From assembly GCF_001039355.2 (NCBI RefSeq), contig NW_019775808.1:63873-96363 (forward strand): 32,491 nt of DNA, in the 5' to 3' direction. Source of the DNA: Lingula anatina (lineage: Eukaryota > Brachiopoda > Lingulata > Lingulida > Lingulidae). The stretch's first letter is position 1. Each line of letters begins with the position of its first letter. The notes beneath the pieces were generated by a model, which saw only the letters and a list, made by a program, of their open reading frames with translations, had not been told where the DNA came from and did no database searches. The translations under genes and the position numbers were made by a program. This document shows positions 21,417 through 29,884 of this stretch, piece after piece.

Positions 21417-24400
21417 TTTCTAGATAAGAGAGCAGCTGAAGAAGCCTAATACCATACTGCACCGAGAGGTGTCCAACATGAGCCTAGAGAGCTTAGACTT
21501 TGAGGATGTTACGGTCTCGACACAATCACGAAGAATTCATGAGTTTTTCCTTTTGATGGCAATCTGTAACACGGTGGTGGTATCATCACATGCTCATGAG
21601 GACAAGGTGAGGAAGTCATTGATTGTATTTGACTATGATGTAGTCAGTGTTGAGTGTAATATTAACACAGTGGTGGTATCATCACATGCTCATGAGGACA
21701 AGGTGAGGATGTAATTGACTGTATTTGACTATGATGTAGTCAGTGTTGAGTGTAATATTAACACAGTGGTGGTATCATCGAATGCTTATGAGGACAAGGT
21801 GAGGACGTCATTGACTGTATTTGCCAAAAATGTAAAATATATAAAATGCAGTTTTTGTAGCTAAAATGGCCTTACAAGTTCCAGTATAATTCCATTTATT
21901 TTATGAAAATTACTTGGAATTTATTTGTATTTTTTTTTAGAATTTTGTCAATATTTTCCATCACTTTTTCTTCTCATTTCAGATGGATGAGTCAGGGTTG
22001 ATCACAGATACATTTGCTGACAGTCAGATGAACAGAAAGAGAACAGTTGATAGGTACACACGTTTAGAGGAGCCTACACTGAGTACAATCACCCCTGGAC
22101 AATCTCAACCTACTCAACTCACCTCACATGACATGAGTGACATAGACAATGAAGGCTCTGAAAGCGGTGCCAGTATGCTGTCTGAGAACACACTCAAGAC
22201 CAGATATGAAGCAGAAAGTCCAGATGAACTGGCCTTGGTGAAGGCAGCTTGTACTTACGGCTGTCGTCTGCTGAATAGAACTTATGACAGGGCTCTCATT
22301 TGGTTGCCAGGTGGGGGGATTTTCAGTTATTGTTTCATTTCTGTAACATAGTTTGATAGCAGATTCTCTTCACAGCCTTAAACATTTTTTTCAAAATAGA
22401 AATTATTGCAAAGAATACTAGATGACCTGAGTGTTAAAATTGTTTGGAGGAATATAACTTGACATCAGTTATGTGTTGAGCTTCTACAGTAGTTAAGATG
22501 GCAATTGAGATGTGTTTTCAACTAAATGTAAAGTTGACTAATGTACTGTAGCATATTGGGAATTATTGTACCACAGCAAGATATTGGAAGCTCCTGGGCT
22601 GTCTGAATATTACCAGTGATTACATTAACTCTTTGCACAGGTGAAGGTGAAGTGGAGTTTGAAATTCTCCATGTTTTGCCGTTTGACACAGTAAGGAAGA
22701 GGATGTCAGTGATAGTAAAACACCCTATCTCCCGCGAGGTGGTGCTCTACTGTAAAGGTGCTGATAATACAGTCCTAGAAAACCTGGATACCAGCAGAAA
22801 TGGTGATGATATGGCTCATGTTTTCATAACTATTTTCATATGGAAATGGTGTCTCCTTTAAATGAAATAAATAACATGTATGACAAATTTGATATGAATA
22901 AAGATATGCCTGAATCATATACGTAAAAGATAAAAAATAAGTTTTATTGTAATATTGGACCAAGTGTGTCGTGTTTGTAGTCATTTATTTAGTTACAGAG
23001 ATAAAAACTAAATGTTGATCAGGAATAATGTTCAAATGAAACATGTAAAAAGGACAAGAGTTAAGTTATACTGAGTTGTAAAAATGTGTCCATGTGTTTG
23101 ACTCTGGACCAGTATTTTTTTTTTTTTTTTAATTTTATAGTTATTAGGGGTGGGGGCTTGGAGTAACATATAAAAACTAGATCAGTTTTTTTCCATTGTA
23201 GATGATGTCATCTATAGCCAGTTTGTGAACAACTCCAAGAACTACCTGACCCAGTATGCCAAGCAGGGGCTGCGGACATTAGTGATGGCCAAGAGAGTGC
23301 TGAGTCACGCGGAGTACCACGCCTGGCTGGTCAAATACAGGGAGGCGGAATGCGCCATGGCACACAGGGAGAAAAAACTGATGCAGCTGGCGTTTGAGAT
23401 TGAAGTTAAATTAGAGCTCTTAGGTACAGTGAGAATTATTATTTTGTACAACAATTATTTATTAGCTGGTAGATAATTTGGAAATTGTCAGTGCTTTATC
23501 TTTGGTTAAGAAAAGCATGTTGAAATTTAAACAATAATAAAAGTTTATCAAAACAATTTCTTTATATTTGCAGAAGCCAAAATAGGATTAAGTTTATTGG
23601 CTTCCACCGCACTATCAGTGTAGTACTAAAGAAGATATCATTAAGTGTATTGAACAATTCAACCCCTCCCAGTGCATATTTTGCTTTGTCAGATAAAATT
23701 GATTTTATTGTTTCCCTGTAGGTGCCACTGGTGTAGTTACATTTAATTTGATTGTCTTCCTGTAGGTGCCACTGGTGTAGAAGATCGTCTGCAAGAAGGC
23801 GTTCCTGAGACAATAGAACATCTGCAGCAGGCTGGGATTAAACTATGGGTACTCACAGGAGACAAAATGGTGAGATTTCTGTGGAGAATGTGTTTCCTTT
23901 TTTTTTCTTTATTTTGTGTTTTGAAACTCTATAAATATTTCTGTAGGAATTGATGACGTTTGTGACTTTTTTGTAGAAAAAAATCAGTGAACTTATAATT
24001 GATAAAACAGACTTATTCTGTACTCAAAGATGAAATAACATGATCAAACACAATGTTTGAGTCCACTCTCCATGGATCTTGGTCACATGACCAAGGCCTG
24101 TAGATGTTTTAACATACTATATAGAGATCATTTAAAAATGCTTTGTTTGTGTGTGAAATAATCATAGAATTTTTTTTTCAGGAAACAGCCTTAAACATTG
24201 CCTTTTCTTGTAAGCTTATTTCATTTGACCAGCAACTCATTACAATCAATGCAAAATCCCAGGTGAGTGGTTTTAAATAAATTTAGTGTTATTTGGTATT
24301 ATTGTGAAAAACCCCTATGTTTTATGGTACCATCACATTTTGTCCCTGTAAACAGTAAACAATTATATTGATCGAGTCTGTTTTTAAAATATTTAAATCC

Positions 24401-27160
24401 AAAATGTTAGATGTTGAAACAAACAATATTGGTGTATTGCATTTTCTGTTTTCATACAACTAAAGATATCTGCATAAGTGACTGAGATGTGTTTTAATAG
24501 TTAACATTTCCAAATATATATTTCCAGGATGTTGTTGAAAGTCTCATCAAAACATTACTCAAAGATTTGACGAGTCATGGTCCTTTTCAAGATGGCTGTT
24601 CCTCAACTCATGGTGCCACATCAGAAACACACAAAACAAAAGCCAAGTCCAAACATAAACCTTCAGCAGATGTAGCCCTGGTGATAGATGGAAAGTCTCT
24701 CAGTTATGCTATGCACAAGAGTATAGTGAAAGAGTTTCTGAAACTCTCTAGTCTATGTAGCTCTGTACTCATATGTAGGGCTACTCCAGGGCAAAAGGTA
24801 CATGTGATGATTTCAGTTTTATCTTGTCTTCATCAGTTACTGTTTCTTTAGACATTTTTTTTTCAAAATAATGCTTTTAAGTTTGAAGTATTCATGCTTT
24901 TGCACAGAGATTATTAAAATTAAAAGGCATTGATTGAGGTTTTTATGACATGAAAGTGACTTTTATCATTTTAGGCCCAAGTGGTGAGAGTTGTAAGGGA
25001 TCAGTTGAACATGTTGACACTTGCCATAGGTGGGTACTGCACCATAGAACACCACAACTCTACTCTTATAATTACTTTAAATTACTATTGGATCCAACTG
25101 TTTGTGTTTAAAGTGATATTCATAAAACATGTTGCTTCTCAAATATTGATTTGACTTAATTAATTGGTATCAATTTAGGATCAAATTCAATCCCCTCTTG
25201 GTCCTCCTGTCACTTCATTCATGAAGTCTTTTACTGGGACCCGCTTCCTATGATGGGCTTATCATAGTGATGTCCCCAGGGCCCTGTGTCACAACATGTC
25301 AAGTCAGTTTTAGGGCTATTTTTGTGTACAATTAAGCCCATTAACCAACAGTTTCAACTTTATTTTGAATAGAAAGTACCAACATTCTGTAGCTACCCGC
25401 TGAAAGAAAGCAAGTAATAGTATATATAACTTTACAGAAAATACCTACTTGAACATATCATCTGACAGATTCATTTATAATATATATAGTATGTTATCTG
25501 ATTTTAGCATGCTAAGTCAATTTTGGGATTGTATTGATATTAAAGGATTGTTCTTTTCTTCCAGGAGATGGCGCCAATGATGTCTCCATGATCCAGACAG
25601 CCAATATCGGGATTGGAATCTCAGGACAGGAGGGAAAGCAAGCTGTCATGGCGTCAGACTTCGCCATGGCCAAGTTTCGCTTCCTTGAGCGCCTTCTTCT
25701 AGTCCATGGTCACTGGTGCTATGACCGACTTGCCCGGATAACTTTACATATGTTTTATAAAAGCACTGTAAGTTAATAAGCTGGTAAAATTTGTCAAAAT
25801 GATTAGAAAATAATTCTCGGAAATTTCACTTTGCAGTACCTCAGTTAACTTGACTAATGTAGGTTAATGAAATTACTGTTTCCATTTAAATTAAATATTT
25901 TCCCATTAATTTTCTTATCAGATTTAAGTAGAACCTTTCTCTTTTTATTTCATTATCAAATTAAAATGTCTTCATTACAGGTGCTGATCTTCTTATTGTT
26001 CTGGTACCAGATGTTCAATGGATTCTCAGGGTCTGTCTTGATAGATCAGTATGTCTTCATTACAGGTGCTGATCTTCTTATTGTTCTGGTACCAGATGTT
26101 CAATGGATTCTCAGGGTCTGTCTTGATAGATCAGTACGTACTGATGCTTTTCAATGTGGCTTTCACTGCACCACCGCCATTTGTCATTGGAATATTTGAC
26201 AGGGACCTGCCGGCTGCCACTCTGCTAGCCAAGCCCAGGTTGTATAAACAAGGACCTCGTGGTCAAGTAAGTTGCTGTCTTCTTCAAAATATATCCTGTT
26301 TCATCTAACTGATTGTGGGATGTTGCATTTAGTAAGTCCATTAATAAAAATTATATGACATAGATTATTTATTTAATCCAGCACAATTTTTAAGCGAAAT
26401 TATTTTAATTTGATTTGACTTTTACTTTCAGATGTACAAGCCTTATTCCTTCTTTATTCAAATATCTGATGCAGTCTACCAGAGTCTGGCCATGTTTTTT
26501 GTGCCTTACATGGTAAGTTGGCTGATGACTTTGAAGTTTAAAATCCCAAGCTTCAAATCCAGTAAAAACCTTATTTATTTATAATTCTACATGTTTATTG
26601 GGGTGTTTCAATGGTATTTCAAATGTAGTGTTATTGTTATATTTTAGGCCTACCATGGAAGCAGTGTTGGGATCTGGGAGTTTGGCTCCACTGTTGCCAC
26701 CGCTTCTGTGATCATTATTGTCTTCTGTATGGGCATAGAGACCAAGTCATGGGTACGTAGACTAGAACATCATTATNANAAGTTTTCCCCCCAATGTGTT
26801 AAGTTTTACTTATATACTAATCTTTGTTTAATTTGCTTTATTTGATATTGTATACATACATAAACATCTCTAATCTAGATGCATGTCTCCTTCAGGTTCA
26901 CAGTGAGAGCTTTCCAGGGGACCTTCTATCCATCAGCCGTTATGAAGGCCAGGATAAAAGAAAACTATGAAAAATCCAACGGTCACGGAGTTTATTTTGC
27001 CACATGGTCGTCAGGCAGCAGCAGCTGTGAATTCAAAAAGAATACCAGCAATAGACACGACACAGCCATCAATGACAGCTCCTTGGCTACATCAGAGGAA
27101 AGTAAACTGGGCTATTTGGGGGAGGAACCTTTACATGTCTCTGATGATGTTGTCATATGA
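13218..27160 (+). CDS. ATP10: Class V P4-ATPase, phospholipid flippase of the ATP10 family (M9-M10 segment missing)
   Basis: Membrane P4-ATPase that moves lipids from the outer to the cytosolic leaflet, normally with a CDC50 partner. Characterised ATP10 proteins act on phosphatidylcholine or glucosylceramide. Twenty-one exons (listed separately) join to about 1,223 aa from the ATG at 13225; human ATP10A/B/D are roughly 1,430-1,500 aa. In order: M1-M2 ([17 protein letters not shown]), actuator loop IDGENN, M3, M4 with PLPLYV, phosphorylation motif [13 protein letters not shown] (Asp at 20165), N-domain [12 protein letters not shown] and KGADN, LTGDK, hinge [11 protein letters not shown], and M5-M8. 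[26 protein letters not shown] and the [10 protein letters not shown] tail place it in ATP10 rather than ATP8, 9 or 11. Vertebrates have A, B and D copies; this gene may be co-orthologous to all. All joins keep phase except the last (26752 to 26896). Several junctions carry tandem-duplicated splice sites. The 5' UTR exon is not identified. Confidence 0.92.
13635..13768 (+). repeat. Tandem duplication of ATP10 exon A end plus donor
   Basis: Two 66-bp copies start at 13635 and 13701. Each has CAGTTGTAGGGTGTATTCCA then G and the donor GTAGGA. The second donor is at 13722. Reading through the first donor gives an immediate TAG, so only the first is usable. Confidence 0.9.
14506..14692. repeat. 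62-bp tandem triplication in ATP10 intron A
   Basis: Three copies around TAGGCATGTTCATATCAGGA, with anchors at 14514, 14576 and 14638. Confidence 0.9.
14881..15226. mobile_element. Inverted-repeat element bounded by TTAA
   Basis: A 346-bp segment with perfect 23-bp terminal inverted repeats. The left end reads TTAAAGGGATAATAACTCTT plus CGT; the right end is its exact complement. Both ends carry TTAA, as a TTAA-targeting (piggyBac-like) non-autonomous element would. Inside, 15028-15053 is a perfect 26-bp palindrome centred on CTTAAG. No coding capacity. The superfamily is inference. Confidence 0.75.
15598..15920. repeat. 92-bp tandem repeat with expanded (AT)n
   Basis: Copies of AGCTTTGGCATAGATTCTAG plus flank begin at 15609, 15701 and 15861. 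Each is preceded by an AT tract, expanded to about 40 dinucleotides (15780-15860) before the third copy. Confidence 0.9.
15921..17279. other. Rest of ATP10 intron A, no gene seen
   Basis: AT-rich intron sequence. The antisense open frame at 16021-16323 has no recognisable domain. No element boundaries were found. Confidence 0.45.
17280..17484 (+). CDS. ATP10: ATP10 exon B, actuator domain
   Basis: Acceptor CATTGCAG and donor GTACCT; enters in phase 2 and ends in phase 0. Encodes [20 protein letters not shown] and [20 protein letters not shown]. The P4 dephosphorylation motif DGE[T/S] reads DGEN here: the glutamate is kept and T/S is replaced by Asn. Confidence 0.93.
17863..17924. repeat. (AT)n microsatellite
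   Basis: AT tract with one GT interruption, ending about 50 bp before the exon C acceptor. Confidence 0.9.
17973..18058 (+). CDS. ATP10: ATP10 exon C
   Basis: Acceptor TTGCCCTCAG and donor GTGAGT. Encodes [20 protein letters not shown] then EIYKFHGSL, matching the IECExPNNDLxxFxG block of ATP10 proteins. Ends in phase 2. Confidence 0.9.
18441..18688. mobile_element. MITE-like element, copy 3, abutting exon D
   Basis: Left end AACCCCCTGCAGAGTTGGAT; the right end, reverse-complemented, begins CAGGGGCCATTCCC. Strong internal pairing follows (CTAAATTGCTGTCAACC against GTTGATAGCAATTTAG). The centre is GTTAATTACCCCCTAACAG, as in copies 1 and 2. It ends only 24 bp before the exon D acceptor. Confidence 0.85.
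18713..18819 (+). CDS. ATP10: ATP10 exon D
   Basis: Acceptor ATAATTCCAG and donor GTATGC. Encodes [20 protein letters not shown] and [16 protein letters not shown], the conserved LLRGCxxRNT block. Phase 2 in, phase 1 out. It is overlapped by an unrelated antisense open frame. Confidence 0.92.
19085..19216 (+). CDS. ATP10: ATP10 exon E, M3
   Basis: Acceptor TTTAAG; first donor GTGAGT at 19217. Encodes [40 protein letters not shown] and SAIG. Homology continues directly in exon F (GSGVWLG), which fixes the first donor as the standard one. Confidence 0.93.
19187..19545 (+). repeat. Seven-fold tandem duplication of exon E end plus donor
   Basis: Units of CTCATACTTTGTTTCTCTTC plus TGCCATTG, then a donor, then TTGTTACTTTGTATCTTT. 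Donor positions are 19217, 19268, 19319, 19361, 19408, 19455 (mutated to GC) and 19506 (GTAAGT). Spacings are 51, 51, 42, 47, 47 and 51 bp. The second to fourth donors are in frame with the first and no stop intervenes. A partial eighth unit ends before exon F. Confidence 0.93.
19574..19701 (+). CDS. ATP10: ATP10 exon F, M3-M4 loop and start of M4
   Basis: Acceptor TATTTTCAG and donor GTAAGC. Encodes [20 protein letters not shown] and [13 protein letters not shown], ending in phase 0. Confidence 0.9.
19997..20246 (+). CDS. ATP10: ATP10 exon G, M4 and phosphorylation site
   Basis: Acceptor ATTTCCAG; first donor GTATAT at 20247, phase 1. Encodes [40 protein letters not shown] and [15 protein letters not shown]. 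Asp at 20165-20167 is the phosphorylated residue of DKTGT. The M4 motif usually PISL in P4-ATPases reads PLPL. The remainder of the long open frame to 20896 is repeat and N. Confidence 0.95.
20205..20804 (+). repeat. 45-bp tandem array of exon G end plus donor, with assembly gap
   Basis: The exon end TGTACTATAGGAGGGATTCA plus TTATCCACATACAGAAG and the donor GTATATG recur after the gap as three near-identical 45-bp units ending ACAGAAGGTATATG. The N run 20267-20671 lies inside the array, so the true copy number is unknown. The unit is 15 codons. Confidence 0.9.
20267..20671. other. Assembly gap (405 N)
   Basis: A run of N inside a tandem array. The repeat is the likely cause of the gap, and the stated length may be an estimate. 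Confidence 0.98.
20961..21034 (+). CDS. ATP10: ATP10 exon H, cytoplasmic linker
   Basis: Acceptor CATTTAG and donor GTAAGT. Encodes [20 protein letters not shown] then DYLNS. A poorly conserved linker after the phosphorylation domain; supported by phase (1 in, 0 out) and splice sites rather than by strong homology. Confidence 0.7.
21339..21412. repeat. (AT)n microsatellite abutting a splice acceptor
   Basis: About 36 AT dinucleotides ending 11 bp before the end of the exon I acceptor (TTAAATTTCTAG). It occupies the place of the usual pyrimidine tract. Confidence 0.92.
21424..21606 (+). CDS. ATP10: ATP10 exon I
   Basis: Acceptor TTTCTAG; first donor GTGAGG at 21607; phase 0 at both ends. Encodes [20 protein letters not shown] and [20 protein letters not shown] then K. 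The [10 protein letters not shown] block is diagnostic of ATP10. Confidence 0.92.
21568..21820 (+). repeat. Three 96-bp tandem copies of exon I end plus donor
   Basis: Copies start at 21568, 21664 and 21760. Each contains GTGGTGGTATCATCACATGC, GAGGACAAG and a GTGAGG donor (21607, 21703 and one near 21799). The first-to-second step is 32 in-frame codons without a stop. A TAA follows the second donor. Confidence 0.92.
21983..22310 (+). CDS. ATP10: ATP10 exon J, nucleotide-binding domain entry
   Basis: Acceptor TCATTTCAG and donor GTGGGG. The first two thirds are a Ser/Thr-rich variable linker. The end encodes [20 protein letters not shown], the conserved P4 N-domain motif. Ends in phase 1. Confidence 0.92.
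22641..22802 (+). CDS. ATP10: ATP10 exon K, N-domain
   Basis: Acceptor TTTGCACAG and donor GTGATG. Encodes [20 protein letters not shown] and [20 protein letters not shown] lies in the ATP-binding pocket. Phase 1 in and out. Confidence 0.93.
23202..23423 (+). CDS. ATP10: ATP10 exon L, N-domain
   Basis: Acceptor CATTGTAG and donor GTACAG. Encodes [20 protein letters not shown] and [11 protein letters not shown], the LRTL block of P4-ATPases. Confidence 0.93.
23709..23785 (+). repeat. Tandem duplication of the exon M acceptor
   Basis: Two 44-bp-spaced copies of a CCTGTAG acceptor followed by GTGCCACTGGTGTAG. Exon-like starts are at 23722 and 23766. Entering at the first copy runs into an in-frame TAG before the second, so only the exon-proximal copy works. 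Confidence 0.88.
23766..23869 (+). CDS. ATP10: ATP10 exon M, P-domain
   Basis: Acceptor TCCTGTAG and donor GTGAGA. Encodes [20 protein letters not shown] and [19 protein letters not shown] is the conserved P-domain motif; the usual Gln after it is Met here. Confidence 0.94.
24182..24262 (+). CDS. ATP10: ATP10 exon N
   Basis: 27 codons from a TTTTTCAG acceptor to a GTGAGT donor: [19 protein letters not shown] and ITINAKSQ. Continues the TGDKxETAxNIA motif. Confidence 0.93.
24528..24797 (+). CDS. ATP10: ATP10 exon O
   Basis: 90 codons, acceptor TTTCCAG and donor GTACAT. A Lys/His/Thr-rich variable insert ([14 protein letters not shown]) is followed by [20 protein letters not shown] and [11 protein letters not shown], the CRxTPxQK motif of the P-domain. 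Confidence 0.92.
24975..25029 (+). CDS. ATP10: ATP10 exon P
   Basis: 18 codons plus one base: [18 protein letters not shown], linking CRATPGQK to GDGAND. Acceptor CATTTTAG and donor GTGGGT. Easily missed because it is short. Confidence 0.9.
25565..25767 (+). CDS. ATP10: ATP10 exon Q, hinge motif GDGAND
   Basis: Acceptor CTTCCAG and donor GTAAGT. Encodes [35 protein letters not shown] and [16 protein letters not shown]. The two Asp of GDGxxD coordinate Mg2+ in P-type ATPases. Confidence 0.95.
25968..26150 (+). repeat. 85-bp tandem duplication of the exon R acceptor and 5' exon part
   Basis: TGTCTTCATTACAG followed by GTGCTGATCTTCTTATTGTT and onward to GATCAGTA occurs twice, with exon-like starts at 25981 and 26066. 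The step of 85 is not a multiple of three: entering at the first copy puts the rest of the exon out of frame. Confidence 0.92.
26066..26266 (+). CDS. ATP10: ATP10 exon R, M5-M6
   Basis: Uses the second, exon-proximal acceptor; donor GTAAGT. Encodes [20 protein letters not shown] (M5), [20 protein letters not shown] (M6) and [10 protein letters not shown]. Confidence 0.93.
26432..26512 (+). CDS. ATP10: ATP10 exon S, M7
   Basis: 27 codons: [20 protein letters not shown] and MFFVPYM. Acceptor TTTCAG and donor GTAAGT, phase 0. Confidence 0.92.
26648..26752 (+). CDS. ATP10: ATP10 exon T, M8
   Basis: 35 codons: [20 protein letters not shown] and [15 protein letters not shown]. Acceptor ATTTTAG and donor GTACGT, ending in phase 0. 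Family members continue with M9 and M10 here, but no such exon is present downstream. Confidence 0.92.
26896..27160 (+). CDS. ATP10: ATP10 terminal exon U, C-terminal tail
   Basis: Acceptor CTCCTTCAG. Homology requires phase-2 entry: [20 protein letters not shown] matches the RxLQGxxFPS segment right after M10 in ATP10 proteins. A hydrophilic tail follows to TGA. Direct splicing from exon T (phase 0) would read the wrong frame and stop within about 25 codons. Confidence 0.85.
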
Positions 27161-29036
27161 ACACTGTACGCACAGTTCATGGTGGCAAATGTCATGGTGA
27201 TGTTGGATTGAGAGTGGCCTGCTTCCTTGTGGGGTGCTGCATTTGTAAGGCTGCTCATGTAAGGTGGGGGTCTTTATAAAATAACAGACAACGAGTGTGG
27301 TTTAATTCAAACAACGTATGGTGTAGGTTACTGGTCACGTTCATACAATTTACTGAAGACAGCTCAGTAGCAAATGAAGCCAAATAAATTGTGACTTTTG
27401 GATAAGCTTAATATTACTCATGCAGAAAAGTGATAGGCTCTTTACATGAAGATAATAATATGCACAGTAGTTGAGAATTGCCTTGGTGATAAATCATGCC
27501 TTCTCTTGTCAAGGAATGTTTAGTTTAACTTATTTGTTATATTTATATCTTTTGTTATTTTTATGATGACAAATTGCATTTTTATAAAACAAATATCAGG
27601 TGTTTCATTTTATATGCATTTCACATGGTCACAAATATAACTTTATTTTAGGGTAAATACCCCAAAACTATTAATTTAATTTGATTTTTGCAATCAAAAG
27701 TAAAACACAGCATTAAAATTTATTTCGGAACCTGTTTTATTACATACAAGGTTAAGGTGAGATTTCTTATGTGAAAGAATATTGAAAATGCCATGTAACA
27801 AAGTTCCCTGGTTTTATTTTATGTTTTCATTTCATAGATTATGACCTTTTAGCATATGACCATAGACTTGGACTCTGGTTCTTATGGGTTTTAGGCATTA
27901 CCTTTGACATGTAAAGGTGCTCTTGAGAGAGACTGCTGTCTCATCCTGACGATGGTGTGCTCCAAGTCTGACAACGGCACCATTCTGTTGGGATCCAGGC
28001 CTAACCTCGGTGCCATGCTGGTGGCAAGAATACTGTCAAAAGCATTAAATTAAGCAATTAATAATCAAGGTGCTTTGTCATAATTATACTATGGTATTTT
28101 TGATGCTTTATCATGTGTACTTAATATATTATCCAAGTTAAGTGTGGCCGCCATAATGTACAAGTTTTATGTCACTGCCATAAGTAACATATTTATATGC
28201 GTCTCATTCTTCATTTTATGTAACAAGCATGTCACAGTGAGTTTAGGTGTATTTTATACCTTGTGCAGTATGCCTTGGTAAAGTTCAAGAGCAGAGTAGA
28301 GTAAAGGTGAGAAGTAAGTATCAGCATGCTGCAATGTTCACAGATTTTGGCCACTTGTTATGGCTGTGCTTCACCACATGGTGCTCCCTGTTGTGTGAGA
28401 GAATAACAGGAATACTAGTTTTGTCTTCTGTGTCTGGGTGCTCCCTGTTGTGTGAGAGAATAACAGGAACAATGGTTTTGTCTTCTGTGTCTGGGTGCTC
28501 CCTGTTGTGTGAGAGAAGAACAGGAATAATGGTTTTGTCTTCTGTGTCTGGGTGTGACTGGTGCCCAGGTATCAGAATTGTGATCATTTTATGTGCCAAC
28601 ACGATCTATCATACATTTGCATGTTCAGACCTTTATAATTAAAAAGCTTTTTTTTTCGGTTTACATCCCGTATGAGATGAGAAAATAATACCGGTGTTAT
28701 ACAGGCAGTAGGTTCCCTGTTCCCCAATTGTGGTCCTCAAAACATTAGTAAGATATACATGTATCTTAGATTAGACAAGAGTTGCATAATGCTAAGAATG
28801 CTCAAATAAAATGTTATTATCAAGGCCTGATCTTTGCATCTGCCTTTCAAAGGTTAAGCTACATTGTAGAATTAGACAATATGCCATTTACAAGATTATT
28901 CTAGAAAGAACATTATAATGATTATTCTAGAAAGTACATTAGAAAATGGAGTAGGATAAGAAAGGGCTGCATTTCGTTGGGTTTGATATTGTGTAAGGCA
29001 TTTAACTGTACAACTTCAAATTGATGTAAAAATAAA
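27161..29036 (+). other. ATP10 3' UTR / downstream region
   Basis: No coding sequence recognised. Candidate polyadenylation signals AATAAA occur at 27383-27388, 28805-28810 and 29031-29036. The last would end the transcript about 130 bp from the opposing zinc-finger gene's signal. Confidence 0.45.
28381..28553. repeat. 57-bp tandem triplication
   Basis: Three copies of GTGCTCCCTGTTGTGTGAGA plus TTTTGTCTTCTGTGTCTGG, starting at 28381, 28438 and 28495. The unit is a multiple of three, so both strands look open; no gene is inferred. Confidence 0.92.
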
Positions 29037-29166
29037 TTAAAACTATAAAACGTTGTTGTTTTCCTGACTTTTTTGTCAGTTTCATTTCAAATATCCATGG
29101 TAGATAACATTAGAATGAACGGTACACCACAAACATGAGAAGTAAAAGTTCTACTTGTAACATATC

Positions 29167-29172
29167 TTTATT
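29167..29172 (-). other. Candidate polyadenylation signal of the zinc-finger gene
   Basis: AATAAA on the minus strand about 0.7 kb beyond the stop codon at 29885. The 3' UTR between them has C-rich runs near 29670 and 29830. The assignment is inference. Confidence 0.35.
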
Positions 29173-29884
29173 ACAAAAGGCCTTCTTTGACTGCTCAAAA
29201 ATTATATACAAATGAGTTACAAATGTTTATAACCACTATTTTTTTAATCCACAAAATTTTACAGGCATAGTAAAAAGGGTTTTCAGGAAATATTTCAATC
29301 CACTCGAAGGTTTCAAAACTATGGACCCAATCTTCAAAATTACTTCACACTAATGATGTGACCATGTGCCTCTTTAAAATGTACACCACAAATTAAGTGA
29401 ATATGTTTTCACTAATCCTACAAAACAGTCACTTATGTAATTTTCTTATAGTCAAACAACACTGCATGAAATCCTCCAAGCACACGACAAACTTTCTCTG
29501 ATATCAGTTAATGCATATGTTGAACTAAGATGATAGCATAATACTGGAGCAACTGGTTCAAATCAAGGGATATTGAATTTCATTTGTTTGGCCATTTGGC
29601 AACCTTTTACCAATAAAAGACTTACCTAAAAAAACGGACCTGAAGAAAACTAAGTGTAAAGTAACTCCCCCCCCCCCCCCCTCCCAAACACACACACACT
29701 TTACACACACGAATAATGGACCTTCCACCGACTGATCAGGACTACCTGATGTGTACTGAGGGGTGTCCTTCAGATAGCATTAGATCCTTATTTCTGTGAG
29801 GTGTGACAGGTGTGTAACAGAAATACCCCCCCCCCCCCCCCCAAATATCCTGTCTTCAAAGAGTTTGTTCATTAGTATTATTTG

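Noticed and set aside
28247-28642. 131-aa plus-strand and 93-aa minus-strand open frames
   Set aside because: Created by a 57-bp repeat (a multiple of three) downstream of ATP10; no domain.
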